From positions 21,050,001-21,114,000 of the forward strand of contig JAYKYS010000004.1 in the NCBI GenBank assembly GCA_036924285.1: a DNA stretch of 64,000 nucleotides, in the 5' to 3' direction. Shown piece after piece: positions 20,005-32,988 of this stretch (positions are counted from its first letter, which is position 1; each line of letters begins with the position of its first letter). Position numbers and translations under genes: made by a program. The notes beneath the pieces were generated by a model. It did no database searches. It saw only the letters and a list, made by a program, of their open reading frames with translations, and was not told where the DNA came from. This DNA is from Asterella californica. Taxonomy: Eukaryota > Streptophyta > Marchantiopsida > Marchantiales > Aytoniaceae.

Positions 20005-20961
20005 ATCACCCGAACCAGCAAAACGCAGTTCTTCCACTAAACCTCCCTGGAGACCTGTATATTTTATTTGTGTCTCCAAATCCAGTTCGTTAAACTTTCC
20101 GCTAATAAACACCAAGGATTGGATAATCGTCGGACGGGTTTAGAATAACCAACTAGTCTTTTGCATGTCTCTGGTCAATCTTAGGTTACTAAACACATGT
20201 GGAACTATTTCTAGACCTGGGTTGCATAAAATTTGGGCAGCGCCTTCGCTATTGGTGATCAAGTCGGAACGTCACGATCCACAAGGAGCAACTGCCAAGA
20301 CTAAGAGACCTAGTAGATGCTAGGAAGTAGAAAGACAAAGTAATTACATCGAAATAAAGTCAACACAACACCAAATACGTCCAACTCAATTTTGGCACAC
20401 AACCCAAGCCTACTTATCAAATGGAGAAAATCACGGACTCATATACATTACATGACGTTTACTTGCTGACAAGGTCACGCAACACTCTTGGACCGGCAAT
20501 TCTTCACTACTCAGCAACTCTGCTGTGAGAAATTAACTCCAGAACTAAGACTTCACCAGAGAACCTCTTATCACTCTGAACGCTCTGATTTTTCAGTCCA
20601 CAGATCAGATCTGAAGTCAACGATCTAAGCTACACCATATCCTTCATGTTGATCACAAGTTGGCTCTCAAGGTCTACTCTCCAGATCTGTTCTCCAAGGA
20701 GTCTGATGTGCATTCAGTTCTAGCTCTCTGTTTTTTGAACTCAAAGACAATATTCTCTACCCTAAAAAATACTGTCTCTTCTTCCTCACCACCAAGAGTG
20801 CTCTCTCTCCAAAGACTGAAAACTGATAATGACTCCTTTAGGGTTCGCGAACCTCTTTATCTTGGTCTCATTGAGTCTCCTTGTGACCATGCAGCTGCCA
20901 ACCTTTTGATAATCATTGCCCGCATGACATCTGGTTTGGGATAAAGCAAAAAGGTGTTACA
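20005..20961 (-). repeat. Second, incomplete LTR of element D in tandem
   Basis: 20005-20040 is a short piece of D internal sequence (polypurine side, also found at 364-400). About 20041-20961 is another LTR lacking about 70 bp of one end. The order LTR, 36-bp internal remnant, LTR suggests that two tandem D elements shared an LTR and that nearly all of one interior was deleted. Confidence 0.75.
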
Positions 20962-22965
20962 TCGTGTTTTGTTATTAAACTCGTAACTATAAACTTACTC
21001 GCTTGTTCATACTAATGAGTTAGTTTTCAAGTACGACTACTTGAGAAGCTACGTATGTATGTAAATGAATTTCTAGGGAACTTTTACCCGCTTACTGCAT
21101 TGTGAAAAGTGAAAAAGAAAGGTGAATTTTTTTTCGTGTAGTGAAACAGAAAAAGTTTTTGTGAAAATCAAAAAGAAAAATGAAAGGGATAGATCAGATA
21201 AACGCTAATGGATAGCTCTGCAATTCTATTACAACCGTATCTCCTTATTGTTATCAAAGAAAAATAAATTTTATGCACAAAGTTTACATAATCTCTAAAC
21301 AATCTCAAATTTAACTACAAGTACTACATATTAACAGCACCTGAAGTTACGAGTGGTCCAGACATAATCATAACACATATGCATCCAAAGTGCACTTCTA
21401 AGCGAATGGAAGAAAAAGACAGACGTTTAAACAAACTCGATAGAGAACGCATACATACTCGCTTCCTCTATCGAATATATATGCACGCGCCATTATATAA
21501 TGTACGAGTCCAACTAGGAAAATAAAATTAAGTTAAGAAATGAATCACATAACTTTTGAACTTGTGATGAATGGAGTATGAACATCTCATCACATCATTA
21601 ATATTCACTCTTCTAACTCATTCTTCTAAAGAGAGTAAGAATATGTCGCATATCCTCTTTTGCATTACTCTAGTATGTTCTCATATTATATTTGCTCGTG
21701 TGTACTTCGGAAGCCGATGGACTCACCTCTCTCCATTTTTCTCATGTATTTATTATTATTTTGGTATCGAAGAGTCTTTCACCCAAAAAAATCGGGAATC
21801 ATGCATGTTCATCTCTCCATCTGAAATATACAAGAACTAATATATATATCTATGAGTAAACTATTTTCTGTCGAAGAGTTTGATCATAAATTAAACTAAT
21901 GATAATAATTAGATATTACTATATAATATTTATGTTTTGTTTCGCTTGGGCACATTGTGCTTTTCAGAGACATCCAGAACTAGAATTCAGTGAGAAATGT
22001 TTCATCTAGTGGTATTAAACTTGGTCTTGTCAAGTTCATAACTAAATTTAATTTAAATATCATAACTGATATTTCCACTGAAGCTATATTAATATAAAAG
22101 AAAAGAGAATGAAAAAAATGTGGGCTTATTTTTCCATTGAAACAGAGTTCTATAATCGATCACAATGACTGAGAAGTAGATGGTCATGCATATATAGACG
22201 ATGCTGAACACCCAGAACTATGAGGCTCGATTGGCCAAAAGGTATGATTGCTTTCATAAGCGTATCTTTTATTACTGTAGTCTTATGTCTTGAAAATTTC
22301 ATTTCATTAGTGTTACATTCTTGGCTTATGTGAAAATGCTTCTACGTTCATGTTCTACTTTTTGTTGCTAGCTAATTTTATCATTTTTGTTTCGGTCTTT
22401 TCTTTGTTGTTTTTTAGGTTATTGTGGAAGGTAGAGAGTCGAATCAAGACAATCTAACATATATCAAAGAGTAATGAAACTAAACAATGAGGTGAAACAT
22501 GTCTATATAACCAAAAACATTTCAAAAACAACTTGTTAGAACATAAGAGTTGTACGTTGTTTTAGAACAATAAATATATCTGCTTATGAGTTTGGATTCA
22601 TAAAAAAGTCACAACATGCCTTCTTCATAAATAAAAAATATCATATTATATTTTAAATCTCATATGTACAAAACGAATGTAAAGGAACAAAATTAAGATC
22701 TATATACAATGCAAAATTTCAATAATTCATCATGATGAATATAATTGCTATTTCTATTTGGAAATGAATATACTTGTTATTTTCATACCTTTAGTCATGC
22801 TTATAACAAAACTGTGTATATTTCTCGAAGAAAGTGTTGAATAATATAATATAATATAATTGCCGATTTAACTCATCCTCGCTCATGTACTCCCTAACTA
22901 CTCACTTCAACATCTTCAACTACTCAGATTTTATATGTTTATTAATATATCAAACATTTGTTCTA

Positions 22966-23010
22966 CTAGATAACAAGAGAGTGCTCATGATGCACTCTCT
23001 TGTTATCTAG
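22966..23010. repeat. Perfect 19-bp inverted repeat, 7-base loop
   Basis: The left arm CTAGATAACAAGAGAGTGC (22966-22984) pairs exactly with 22992-23010. The loop is TCATGAT. Confidence 0.9.
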
Positions 23011-23058
23011 TTTTCTAGTCCCGATATAGTTTTGTTTCTCTCACACTTCAACTTTAAT

Positions 23059-23087
23059 TCATACAAAAGTAATTTTCTTTTGTATGA
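23059..23087. repeat. Perfect 11-bp inverted repeat, 7-base loop
   Basis: TCATACAAAAG (23059-23069) pairs with CTTTTGTATGA (23077-23087). It lies 48 bases after the 19-bp hairpin. Confidence 0.85.
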
Positions 23088-25013
23088 GTTATATTTACTT
23101 TTTCCTTGTAGTTCTTTTCTATTCTTCTCAATTATAATACTCCCTAACATGTTATGAAATACCCTATATGTAAAATTGCAATATTAACATATGCCTGTTA
23201 TGATGTTTCGCACATGTCACCACATTATGATAGTTGTCCTCTTATAAGATACTAGAAAATTGGTGTCCAACTCTTAATCTAGATAATCCATATATAATCC
23301 TTGGATCCATCCTGTACAATCATATTAGAATATTACAATCCTAGCTTGAATAATCTAAAAGAGTTCAGATCATGTCAAGATATATAGTAAGAATCTGAGC
23401 TAAAGGATTCATGCTATATGACTACGATTTTCGCTACATTATCGTTCAGAAAACAATTAATTTTGTAATAACATCAGGTCAATTTTGAGCTAGTAAACCG
23501 AACACTAGTTTCGTATATGATTTTGAGGCCAAATTAATAATTATAATATGGAGTAACTTGGAACATAAATTACTCCCAAAAAAGCATAAATTACTCACAA
23601 TAGCAAAAATCTACTCAATTTGAAGTTTTGTCTTTGATTTATAGTCTCTAGAACTGGAAGAGTACATTAAAGATACACACTTACAATACATAGTTGAAGT
23701 TTTGGTCCACGTTATGCAATCCTTAATCCATCTCAATCCATAAAATCAGTATTCTGATAGCTTCGAAAACAAGCTAATTGTAACAACCATTGGAGTTTTG
23801 CTTGTTGGAGTACATGTACTAGTTATAACAATCTGAGATAACCACTCAGTCATTCGAGGGTTCAAACTTAGATAAGATCTTACAAAGCTGGAGTTTTGTA
23901 GCACGCTGAGTGAACAAATAATAAGAGTATGGTGTGTTGTGGATAGTTATTTTACATATCTTTTTTCTCAAAATCGTTGATATTTCAATTAGCCATGATT
24001 ACATAAACTAAAGACATAGAAGGTTATGTTCACTTGGATGTATGTATATATATATAGTAAGGATCATAATATTATGTTGCTGTTCGAGAGGTGAAAATAG
24101 TGTCAACATTTTAGATGCTCCCTAATATCTCAAGTAGAGATACATATTTTAACCTAGAGCTGCCGTTTTGGGATTTTTTGAATAACAGCTCGATGTTCTT
24201 CTAAAAGGGTTATAAAAAAGTTTCAAAATCAGAGAAATCTATTCGTATGGACATTATATACAAAAAGAACCTAACATAGCTACAAATTTAACCGGTATAA
24301 ATTGTTGCAATATATATATATATATTATTTATTTATACACAAGCATAAAATTGAAACTTCATCTAAATTTGTTTATTAATAAAAATTTATTATTGTATAG
24401 TTCTAAATAAAGATAGAGTGCTATCTACATTAAGACAATGCTTCCTCGTCTAGGTTTTGTTTCCTTTATTTCTTGGTTTATCTTCCACCGATTTCAGTTT
24501 GTCTTTCAGTTTTTCCCTTCCGAGTGATACTTCTAATTTATTCCTCTTGTCGTTTCAAATACCTTCAATTGGAACATTCACTCTTACAGGTTCATTCAGG
24601 CAGGCATATTCACCCCAGTGAGAGTTGGTTCATTCCACACAAAATTATTAAACCAGTTTTAAATAATTGGACATCACTTTCGGAACACTTATATATATAT
24701 TGGTATATTCGTGCCTTCGATTCTTTTGTACCTCGTTACGTTCTGAACCGACAGTTGGGGATATACCTCATTTAGGGTTTCGTTCTTGTGAGAATTTATT
24801 TTTACTTTGGTTGAAGATAAGACGTCGATCATAGATAATCAGGCATCAAAATGACAGAGGACGACCTTCGCAGTACAAACTTCCACGGCCTAGTGCCTCA
24901 ATACGTAATTGGTTTCTGACAGAGGAAGGCCTTTGCATGTTGTCTCGAGTCTCTTCAGTCGTAGAGACATATAGTTGCAAATCTTAAATCAAAGAAGATA
25001 CACAAAGTGAAAC

Positions 25014-25780
25014 TGTCGCGCCCTCAGTCTTAAGATCGAGCACAGACGCGAATAACCTAAATCTAGTGGACTTGTGCTAGGTTGTGAATGCTACGAGTAG
25101 GACTTAACGGTTTGACAGTGAAGTCGAGAAGAGATGAACTATAAGTGGTTCTCTGAACCAAAGTTGGAACATTGGGTTAGGACATAGAGGTCTATACCAA
25201 GACGATGCTAGACGAATCCTGACCTAAAGAGGCAAGTCTGAAAATAGACCAAAATACAAGTATGAAACGTAGTTGTGTAACGTGAGATCGAGACGTGAGT
25301 TTGGACGCTGGTCCGAACCACAAACTCCTAGTCTGACGCTGGACCATAGTTTCTCAAAAAAATGCTAAGTGTTGGAGCTCTAGCGATGTTTTAGGTCGTG
25401 GATAGAGCTCTTCATAAGATCTCGAGGTGAGTAATTTATCATTGGAAAGGTCTCTATGAGAGCTTTCTATTGATACAAAGAACTCTTCGAATTGACCTCA
25501 AAATTGATAATTATGACAGATCTTGTGATCGACTTGTGATATAATTTTCAAGGACCAAAGAGGAGGACGAGACTGACGATCTCCAGAATTATATATGAAG
25601 AGGACTCAATGTCTTGGTGAGCCCGGACGAGTCATTTGACCTCTGAGTTCGACAAGCAGATTATGGGAGCATGAAGTGATAGCTGGATCAGTACCAAGAC
25701 ATGTTTATGTCTAGACGTGGACATGGACGTATGGACTTGAGAACAGCCTAACAGAGCGGATTGAGAACAATGAAGTCCAG
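25014..25780 (+). repeat. 5' LTR of element A
   Basis: It matches the 3' LTR from 45234, beginning TGTCGCG and containing the shared stretch CTAGTGGACTTGTGCTAGG. Homology fades near 25780, so the end is approximate. No primer-binding site is recognisable. Confidence 0.7.
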
Positions 25781-25959
25781 CAACAAAGCTCTTTGAACTG
25801 TGCAGCATGGACAAGGTTCATAAGAAGAGAAAGGACTTCAAGCGACAATGAGATGGAGATGAGAAAGATCAGAAGGACTCTTCTATCCCGGCAGCAAAGC
25901 GGTAGCAAACAAGATCGAAACCAAAAAGACAAACACCTCAGAAGGACAATGGTCCTAAA

Positions 25960-26456
25960 GTTACTTGCTACAATTGTGACGAGGTAGATCATATTGCTAA
26001 GGGGTGTACGAAGCCTAAGGTTAGTAACTATAGCATGAATGCGTTTGTTGCAAAGGACTTGTTGGAGGGCCAGATGACTATGACCTTAGGAATCACGAAG
26101 AATACTCCAGGACTGATGTTTCTACAAGTCAGAGTTGCTAACTGTGATGTTACTTTCTTTGTGGACACAAGAGTGACCGACTCCTTCATAAGCCCAAAGT
26201 TGATGAAGAAGTTGAGCTTGTTTACCTCCAAGGCATACAAGCCTATTCAAGTGCGCTTTGTCAAAACAAGACGTACCAAACTTCTGAAGTGGTCTTGGAT
26301 GTATGATTTGCGTGTGAGAAGTTAGAGTTCACAAAGAACTTCACCGTGTGCGAGATGGATGACATCCATACAGTTTGAGAAAACACTTTCTCGGATAGGT
26401 CCAAAGTGAAACTTAGGCGAAAACCTTTGAGGTTGAACGTCAAAGTCAAAAGACGA
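25960..26456 (+). pseudogene. Element A nucleocapsid knuckle and protease
   Basis: 25966-26007 encodes CYNCDEVDHIAKGC, a CX2CX4HX4C zinc knuckle. From 26035 the frame gives MNAFVAKDLLEGQMTMTLG and the protease signature FFVDTRVTDSFIS, normally with Gly where Arg now stands. The protease is interrupted at 26456 by the insertion of element B. The coding continues after 40774. Confidence 0.75.
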
Positions 26457-28291
26457 TGTCGTATTGCGTGACGTGTCACATGACGAAACGGAACTTCAGA
26501 AGACACTCAACTGGCATTTGTTCTAGAAGCTGGACTCCAGCTTATCAAGCTGGGTAGGAGCTAAGATGGGGCTATGCTTGTCAAGCTGCCTCTTAGCTTG
26601 AGTTGAAATGTCACCTTGAAGGGAGCGAAAAGTACCAAAATGTGATGCTCGCTGAGAAGAGCGACTTCATGCCTTCGGTTGCAAAAAAATGTTATAGATA
26701 ATAGTTAGTACAAGTATTCAGTTATGAAAAGTGCGAAAGAGAGAAATCTGTTGATTCTAGCTCGTGACTTGATTTCATGATCTGATAGTATGAATGCGTA
26801 GGTGTTAGCGAGTATTATAGTTTTAACTCTTCATTCACTAAAAACAGAGTTGTACAGAGAAGTTGGTGTAAGAAAAGCTAGTAAAGACTATGGAGATAAC
26901 TTCCTTAAGAAATGTATCAACTGTATTTGCTTTTCTAACGGAAATAGAGGCCATCATAGTGATAAGGGCGTCCACCTAGGAAGAAGAGGTCTCCAGATCA
27001 AATCCTCTTGGCTTTTGTTTCCTATTCCGACATGTTGACCTCTTGGATGGGAGTCTATGTCGGATATGCAGCCAAGTCTTGCATATCTAGGGACGGGAGA
27101 CCAGTATCTCTCTTAATCGTGAGCTTCTTGGTCTAAGCCTCCGCATGCCACCTTGGTTACAGCACGAGAGATACCTGGTGTGCATATGGGGAGGGGGGGC
27201 TATAAGCCTTGTGGGGTGGCTTCATAAGTGTAAGGGCTTCACCCTACATTGGATGGCTTGTGATTATAACCAAAGTGGTATCAAGATAGCATCGATAGTT
27301 GAGAAATTTTGGATAAGCAAAGGTCCAGCTTGGCATTCTAATGTGACTATAACCAAGTGGCATCAAGATGACATCGAGTGTTGGGAAATTTTTAATAAGC
27401 AATGGCTCAGCTTGGCAGGGGGTCTGCTTGATTGTTACGTAAATAATAATAAGGGCTTAGCTTAGTAGGGGGCCTGCTTACTTGATAAGTAGGTCTGCTT
27501 ATAAGGACCTTAGCTTAGCAAGGGTGTTAGGATTTGTAAGGACCCTAGCTTAGCAGGGGTGTTAGGGTTTGGAAAAGACAGCCGACGTCGTGCGAAAGAA
27601 GGTCTTCTATTTTTTTCCAGGAATGAGCCGTGGAGTCGCGCAAGAAGGAAGCATGGGACTGAGGAGATAAAATTTCTGATAATTTCAACTGTGAGGTTGC
27701 CGCAGAGAGAGGGACAAGGGTTTAGGAGCTTGAACTTCATCTATTATACTGTTTGGAGGCAAAACTACCTTTTGAGTGGACAAAGATAAACTTATTGAGT
27801 GGAGATCGGTTTGATAGTCTGTGGAGGACTTTTGATTGTCATTGGATCAAATTTCTGAGAGATTTCAGTTGGGAGGCTGCCGCAGAGAGAGAAATAAGAG
27901 TTAGGGGTTTGAATTTCATCTACTAGACTGATTTGACTGAATCTGACAAATAGAGAACATTTATTTGAGTGGAGGAGGAAGACTAGGAATGAGAAGGTTG
28001 GATTTTTGAGAATTTTCAGTTTTGAAACTGTTGCAAGTAAGAAAATAAAGCGTTGAGAGTTCAGATTTCTTCTATTGTTGCGTTTCAAGGTGGATCAATT
28101 TTCTGATGAATGAGAATTGATTCTGTTGAGTAGTAATAGATTGTCAGATAAAGTTTGTTATTTGTGAGAGGCTTTGGCTATTGTGGAGAACCAGCTTGGC
28201 TATTGTCTTCTTATTTCAATTTCTACATCCATTCCAGGAAGTCGATCACAGTCAGAAGACTCTCTCTTCTTGAGAAAGACTCTCCTCGACA
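26457..28291 (+). repeat. 5' LTR of element B
   Basis: 1835 bp, TGTCG ... CGACA. It contains a tRNA-like A-box/B-box pair near 26950-27007 that also occurs in the other two LTR-B copies. Confidence 0.9.
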
Positions 28292-28297
28292 TAAATG

Positions 28298-28309
28298 TGG
28301 TGCTTCCAC
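28298..28309 (+). other. Putative primer-binding site of element B
   Basis: TGGTGCTTCCAC lies six bases after the LTR end. It starts with the TGG expected to pair with a tRNA CCA tail. The tRNA species is not identified. Confidence 0.45.
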
Positions 28310-28366
28310 TAAAAGTCATCTTGGGGTGATTGATCACGAAGGTTGAGATTTTCATACAAAGAAGAG

Positions 28367-28862
28367 ATGGACCGCAAGAGTGGAAGCACTGCTACTGTCT
28401 CTACGGCTGGAGCATCGACATCTACTGCTGCACCTTCAGCTGCACCTACGTCTTTTACAACAACTGCAGAACTTCTGGATACTGCTGAGATACTGAAGAC
28501 GCTTGCGGCCTTGGTTCAACAACATCCGATCGTTGGTGGAGGTGAGTTAAAATCTACAAAGGCTTTGCAAGTGATTGTGAATAGATGTGGAAAATTTGAA
28601 GATAGAGATGTTCCATGTATCTTCGTGAGTATAGAGCGGAGAGATGGAGCTTGTGAAGGTGACTGATGTGGAGATGATCGGTAGTTTTGAGTTGGTTGTG
28701 ATTCTTAAGTTGAGAGATCAAATCAAAGATGTACAGAGAATAAATCTTGGGGTTTGGATGAGTTTTGAGCGAGCTCTCCGAGAAGAATTTCTTGAAGAGG
28801 ATTATAATAGAGTTACTAGGAGAACATTTTTGGATTGGATTGAGCAACACTTGACCATATGA
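28367..28862 (+). pseudogene. Element B Gag fragment
   Basis: The first ATG is 28367 (MDRKSGSTATVSTAGASTST). A Ser/Thr/Ala-rich head leads into a Gag-like core (KALQVIVNRCGKF). A frameshift near 28640 moves the frame to one giving MELVKVTDVEMIGSFELVV and FERALREEFLEEDYNRVTRR before a stop at 28862. More Gag-like sequence with stops follows to about 30200. The protein is not functional. Confidence 0.65.
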
Positions 28863-30226
28863 TGAGACTGAATGAGTTGTTGAGAGAGTTCGATCGGAGA
28901 TACCAATAACTTTCAACACTCGAACGAATAACTTTAGATGCTAGAAGAACATAGCTCTTCTTATAGGTCACCGATGAGACTACAGTAGATCAATTATGCT
29001 TCATGTTAGCAGATCGGTCGGCTGAAGGAGGTGTTACTATGGATTGGGGTAGAGTTGAGGACGTCATGGCTGTTCTAAAAAGGCATAGATGAGAGAGAGT
29101 GGTTGTAGGGGACGACCGCTTGCGGAAGTGATCTCTCAATCTTATGTTGCTCCTCAAGTACAACAACTTCCAACTCCTATTCCTAGACTTGTTGTTCCTA
29201 TGACTGCCACCCTAGTGCCAGTTGTGTCGGTTCCTGCATAGCGATAACTTGTTCAGAGACTTGTAGAGAACCAGGGTCAGCAAAATCAAATTGAAAATCT
29301 GATCCGATAAATGCGTGAGTTGAAATTAGAGCTGGCTAGTTTGTAGAGAGAGCTATCACCAATACTTGCTGCTACATGACCAGGGGTGCTCTTGTCCGTA
29401 GATGTATCTGATGTGATAATCTTGATCATCTTCGAGGAGACTACCAAGAGCTTACAGCTGCTCTGGAAGATGGTGTAGTTCACTACTAGAATGGTAGACT
29501 GCATCTTGTTTCCATTGGAGAGTCACTGAGCACGTAGTTTGGACGAGGAGGTATGAGGAGTCTGCCTCATGTCGCTATGATTGCAACAGTAACTACGTTA
29601 ATGGTACCACCAATGAATCCTGATGTGTATGCTGGGCATATTGAAGTCTCTGCTAGCCCTATTTTGCCAGATAGGACTGCTTAGAAGAGCAATGTTGAAG
29701 TTCATTCTGAGGTGTTGAAAAGAGGAGCATAAACTATCCGTAGAGTCATAAGGTGGAGAGATCCCGTAGATACAACGTCTATCAAAGCCTTCTTGGACGT
29801 GGATAAGCACGTTCACTGGTAGGATGCTTCTATGGAAGAAGAAGAGGTGACAATGTGCCTCTGAGCTTGAAATTATAACTCCATAGGAGACTAGAGAGAG
29901 ACAACGAGTCACCAGAAGACGAGCAGCTCCTCTAGAAGATGTCTCATCTACTTCTCAAGCTCCTCCGACTACATCAGATCTGATGGAGGATGTGTAGAGG
30001 TCTCAGCAGGAGCCAACGACTACCGGTAGACGGTTCATTGCTCAAGAAAAGAGAAAGGACCGCTTACAAGTTGGTTGCAGATATTGAGACTTCCATTAAT
30101 CTTAAGAGCATTCTAGAGCAGAGGATACTAGATGCACGGGTTGAGTTTTCACTTCAAGAGGTTCTTGGTATTGCAAAGAGAGAGTTTCACGAGCTGATTA
30201 GTGATGTCATCAAATGAAAGAAATAG

Positions 30227-31333
30227 GTGATATCTGAGCAGGTAGAGAGTCAAATGATAGATGTGATAGGAACTTCTGTGAATGATGTGGAATTTGGAAA
30301 GGTGCATTTCCAGGAGATTGATGATAAAGGATATCAGCAGGAGATGTTGGTTGCTGGTACCTACACTATCGAGGTCGATGATGACGAAGTTGACAAAGAG
30401 AGTCCAATTGCTGACAGTGACTTCAAAAAGAGACATTGGGCTCGTGCTACAACTGCTACACGGGTACGTCTTGGGGGTTTGTCTGAACCGATTGCTGCTT
30501 TAGTTGATCACGGATCAGAAATCAATATCATGTCGTGGGAGATATACGAGAGAGGACAGTAGTCTATCGAACTAAATCATGATTGGGTGCTACGTGCTGC
30601 CAACAATAAGAAGGATGAGTTGTACGGCGCTTGTCTTAATGTGAAGGTGAAGATAAGTGATGTGGAAGTAGATCAGCACTTCTTTGTGTAATCTTTTGCT
30701 CCGTATCTTGTCATTCTTGGTCAGCCTTATATCACTACCATGCGCATGGAGACCAAAGTGATGGACGATGGATCGCACTATGCTAGAATCCGTAGTCCGG
30801 ATGATAGACGTTCTGTTCAATTTCTGACTGTCCGGACAAACCACGAGCGAAATAGACAAGACTTTGAGAGATTCTCTTATTTGCAGAAGTAAGGGTTTTC
30901 AGAACCCACTCTTGTAGGACGGGATGACAAGAGTGAAGGATCTAGGACTACCATGATCTCGCTTGAGCAGCCTAAAGGATCACAAAGGGCTAATAAAGAG
31001 GTTGCTCAAGATTCTGAGAGTGTATATGAGGTACCAAGTTGGAGATCTGGTTTGTTGAGTTTGAGTTTAGATGATTGGAGTGAGTTTACACGAGTAGAAG
31101 ATTTGACTATAAAGAGTAGGAGACATATGGAGAGGCATGTAGCTCATCTACGTTGTACATGGCCTCTGAAGGAAGATGAAGTGGTTTCTGGTGTGTACGA
31201 GGAATTTGATGATGTACAATCTTTTGTTCGTTGGTTAGATGATGTAGATAGGATGATAGAACAAATGAGAGGTAGGATGGTGATCCTCATCCATTCTCGT
31301 GAAGTCTATGAGGACATTGTCTCGTATTTGTGA
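30227..31333 (+). pseudogene. Element B protease region
   Basis: The frame at 30227-30562 ends in a retropepsin-like motif, ALVDHGSEINIMS, with Asp-His-Gly in place of the usual Asp-Ser/Thr-Gly. Downstream LGQPYITTMRMETKVMDDGS fits the C-terminal part of the fold. 30953-31333 encodes an acidic connecting region. Several stops interrupt it. Confidence 0.65.
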
Positions 31334-31441
31334 TAACGTCCTCATCCGAGACTAGAGAATGGATGGAAGGATGTAGTCTGCTGATGTGACTCTCGTCAGG
31401 AAGTAGAAGTACACGCCAAATATAAAGTTGTAGCGAGGAAG

Positions 31442-32988
31442 GTGAAGCCAGTGGCGACCCAATTATCTATTGATTCACAACAACAAATGGAGTCAGCCGT
31501 CACTGAGCTTGTACTTAGAAATCCTTCACAAATAGGGCATCAGTTTACTCAAGAGACACTTGAACAACTCCAAATAAGAGGGAGTGATTTCTTGGGTGAA
31601 GTAGAAAAGAAGACTTTTGAGCAGATGATTATTAGCCGTGGATCTCCAATCTCCTCTCAGCCGAGGAGATTGGTGGTGTGGATCATAGTGTGATAGTTCC
31701 GATGGTTATCTTCACTGTTCCTCACGTACCTTGGGACTTGAAGTCGATTTCAGTCTCTCGTGCCTTGCTGCCGAAGCTCATTGAACTATTGAAGGAGAAG
31801 ATGTAGATGGATATTCTTGAGCCATCCATGACTCCGTACTCTAGCAGATGGTTCACAGTGTCCAAGAAGTCAGGAGCTTTGTGCTTTATCCAAGACTTAC
31901 AGCCTGTTAACAACATCACTATTCGGAACGCGAGGACAGGACCTGTGGTTGATGAGATAGTTGAGGTGTTTACTGGGAGGTTGGTCTATTCTATCGTAGA
32001 TCTATTTTCAAGTTATGATCAATTTCAACTAGCCTTGGAGAGTAGAGATTTTATTATCATACGTACACCTTTGGGATTGATGCGGCTGTGCACTCTTCCT
32101 CAAGGGATGACAAACTCAGTAGTACATATGCAGAACGTGATGCATAAGGTGTTACCGATATTTGTACCCGAGGTCACTATCTCATTTCTGGATTACATTC
32201 TTATGAAAGGCTATTCGGTGGAGACAAGAACGAGATTATGACTTCCGACGGTTGCAAAAAAATTATTGCAGATCATATTTGAGACGTTGGCTGATTCTAA
32301 CACGTCTGGAGGAAGTGCACCTCACTCTATCAAGTAGTAAGTCTCGTTTTGGAGTGTCAGAGATTGTGGTGGTTGATCATTTGTGCGGTACTTCTGGAAG
32401 ACAGCCGAATCCAAAGAAGGTATATGCTATAGCAAGGATAGAAGACTATACCAGTATCATTGAGGTTCAACGCTTCTTGAGAGCCTTTGTATGTGCTTCT
32501 GAGAAAAGGAAAGAGGTTTACTTGACAACAAGAACATCATGAGACGACGGAACGGCTGAAGGAGATTCTGAAGTCTCCACATGTACTAAGGAGACTTAAC
32601 TATGAGAGAGAGAGACATGTGATACTAATGTGGACACGAGTCCAAAAGTGATTGGATGGATAGTCGATCAAGAAGATGCAGATGGTGTGCGGTTTGTTTC
32701 TGGATTTGGAGCCCGAATCTTGATAGACAGACAACGTAACTTGACGTAGTTACGTTGTCATCAAGTAAAGCGTGAACTGTGAGGAGCCGTTATTGCTATG
32801 AAGATAGATCGGGAGTTCCTGATTGGTGCTCATATGATTTTGAAAACCGATTGTTTATCTTTGTTGGTATGATAGCAAACTGTAGTACTCTAGACATAGC
32901 AATGCTGAGATGGATTGCTTACATCTTGAGCTGAAAAACATAACCGGGAAAAGAAATCCAGTAGCAGACATGTTATCTAGAGCTCGTT
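31442..32988 (+). pseudogene. Element B reverse transcriptase and RNase H, decayed
   Basis: 31807-32241 encodes DILEPSMTPYSSRWFTVSKK, FIQDLQPVNNITIRN, SIVDLFSSYDQFQLALESRD and LPQGMTNSVVHM, the fingers and palm of a gypsy-type RT. The active site reads ISFLDYILMKG, where the second Asp of the usual pair is Tyr. 32252-32540 continues with the thumb (EVHLTLSSSKSRFGV). RNase H traces (GWIVDQEDADG-like and LRWIAYI-like) run to 32988, where the frame is cut by the solo LTR-C. Confidence 0.75.

Larger units (their letters stand above)
20962..25013. other. AT-rich spacer, no recognisable gene
   Basis: Open frames are short and without family features. The stretch holds AT microsatellites (around 24305-24326), two hairpins with 7-base loops (22966-23010 and 23059-23087) and a TTTAGGGTTTCG telobox near 24772. 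It may be original genomic DNA between retrotransposon insertions. Confidence 0.5.

Noticed and set aside
21571..21840. 89-codon frame in AT-rich spacer
   Set aside because: Low-complexity hydrophobic translation of AT-rich DNA with no similarity to known proteins.
24305..24326. AT dinucleotide run as a promoter TATA box
   Set aside because: A simple microsatellite with no gene downstream.
26950..27007. Functional tRNA gene in LTR-B
   Set aside because: Stems do not close into a cloverleaf; only A- and B-box-like words remain.
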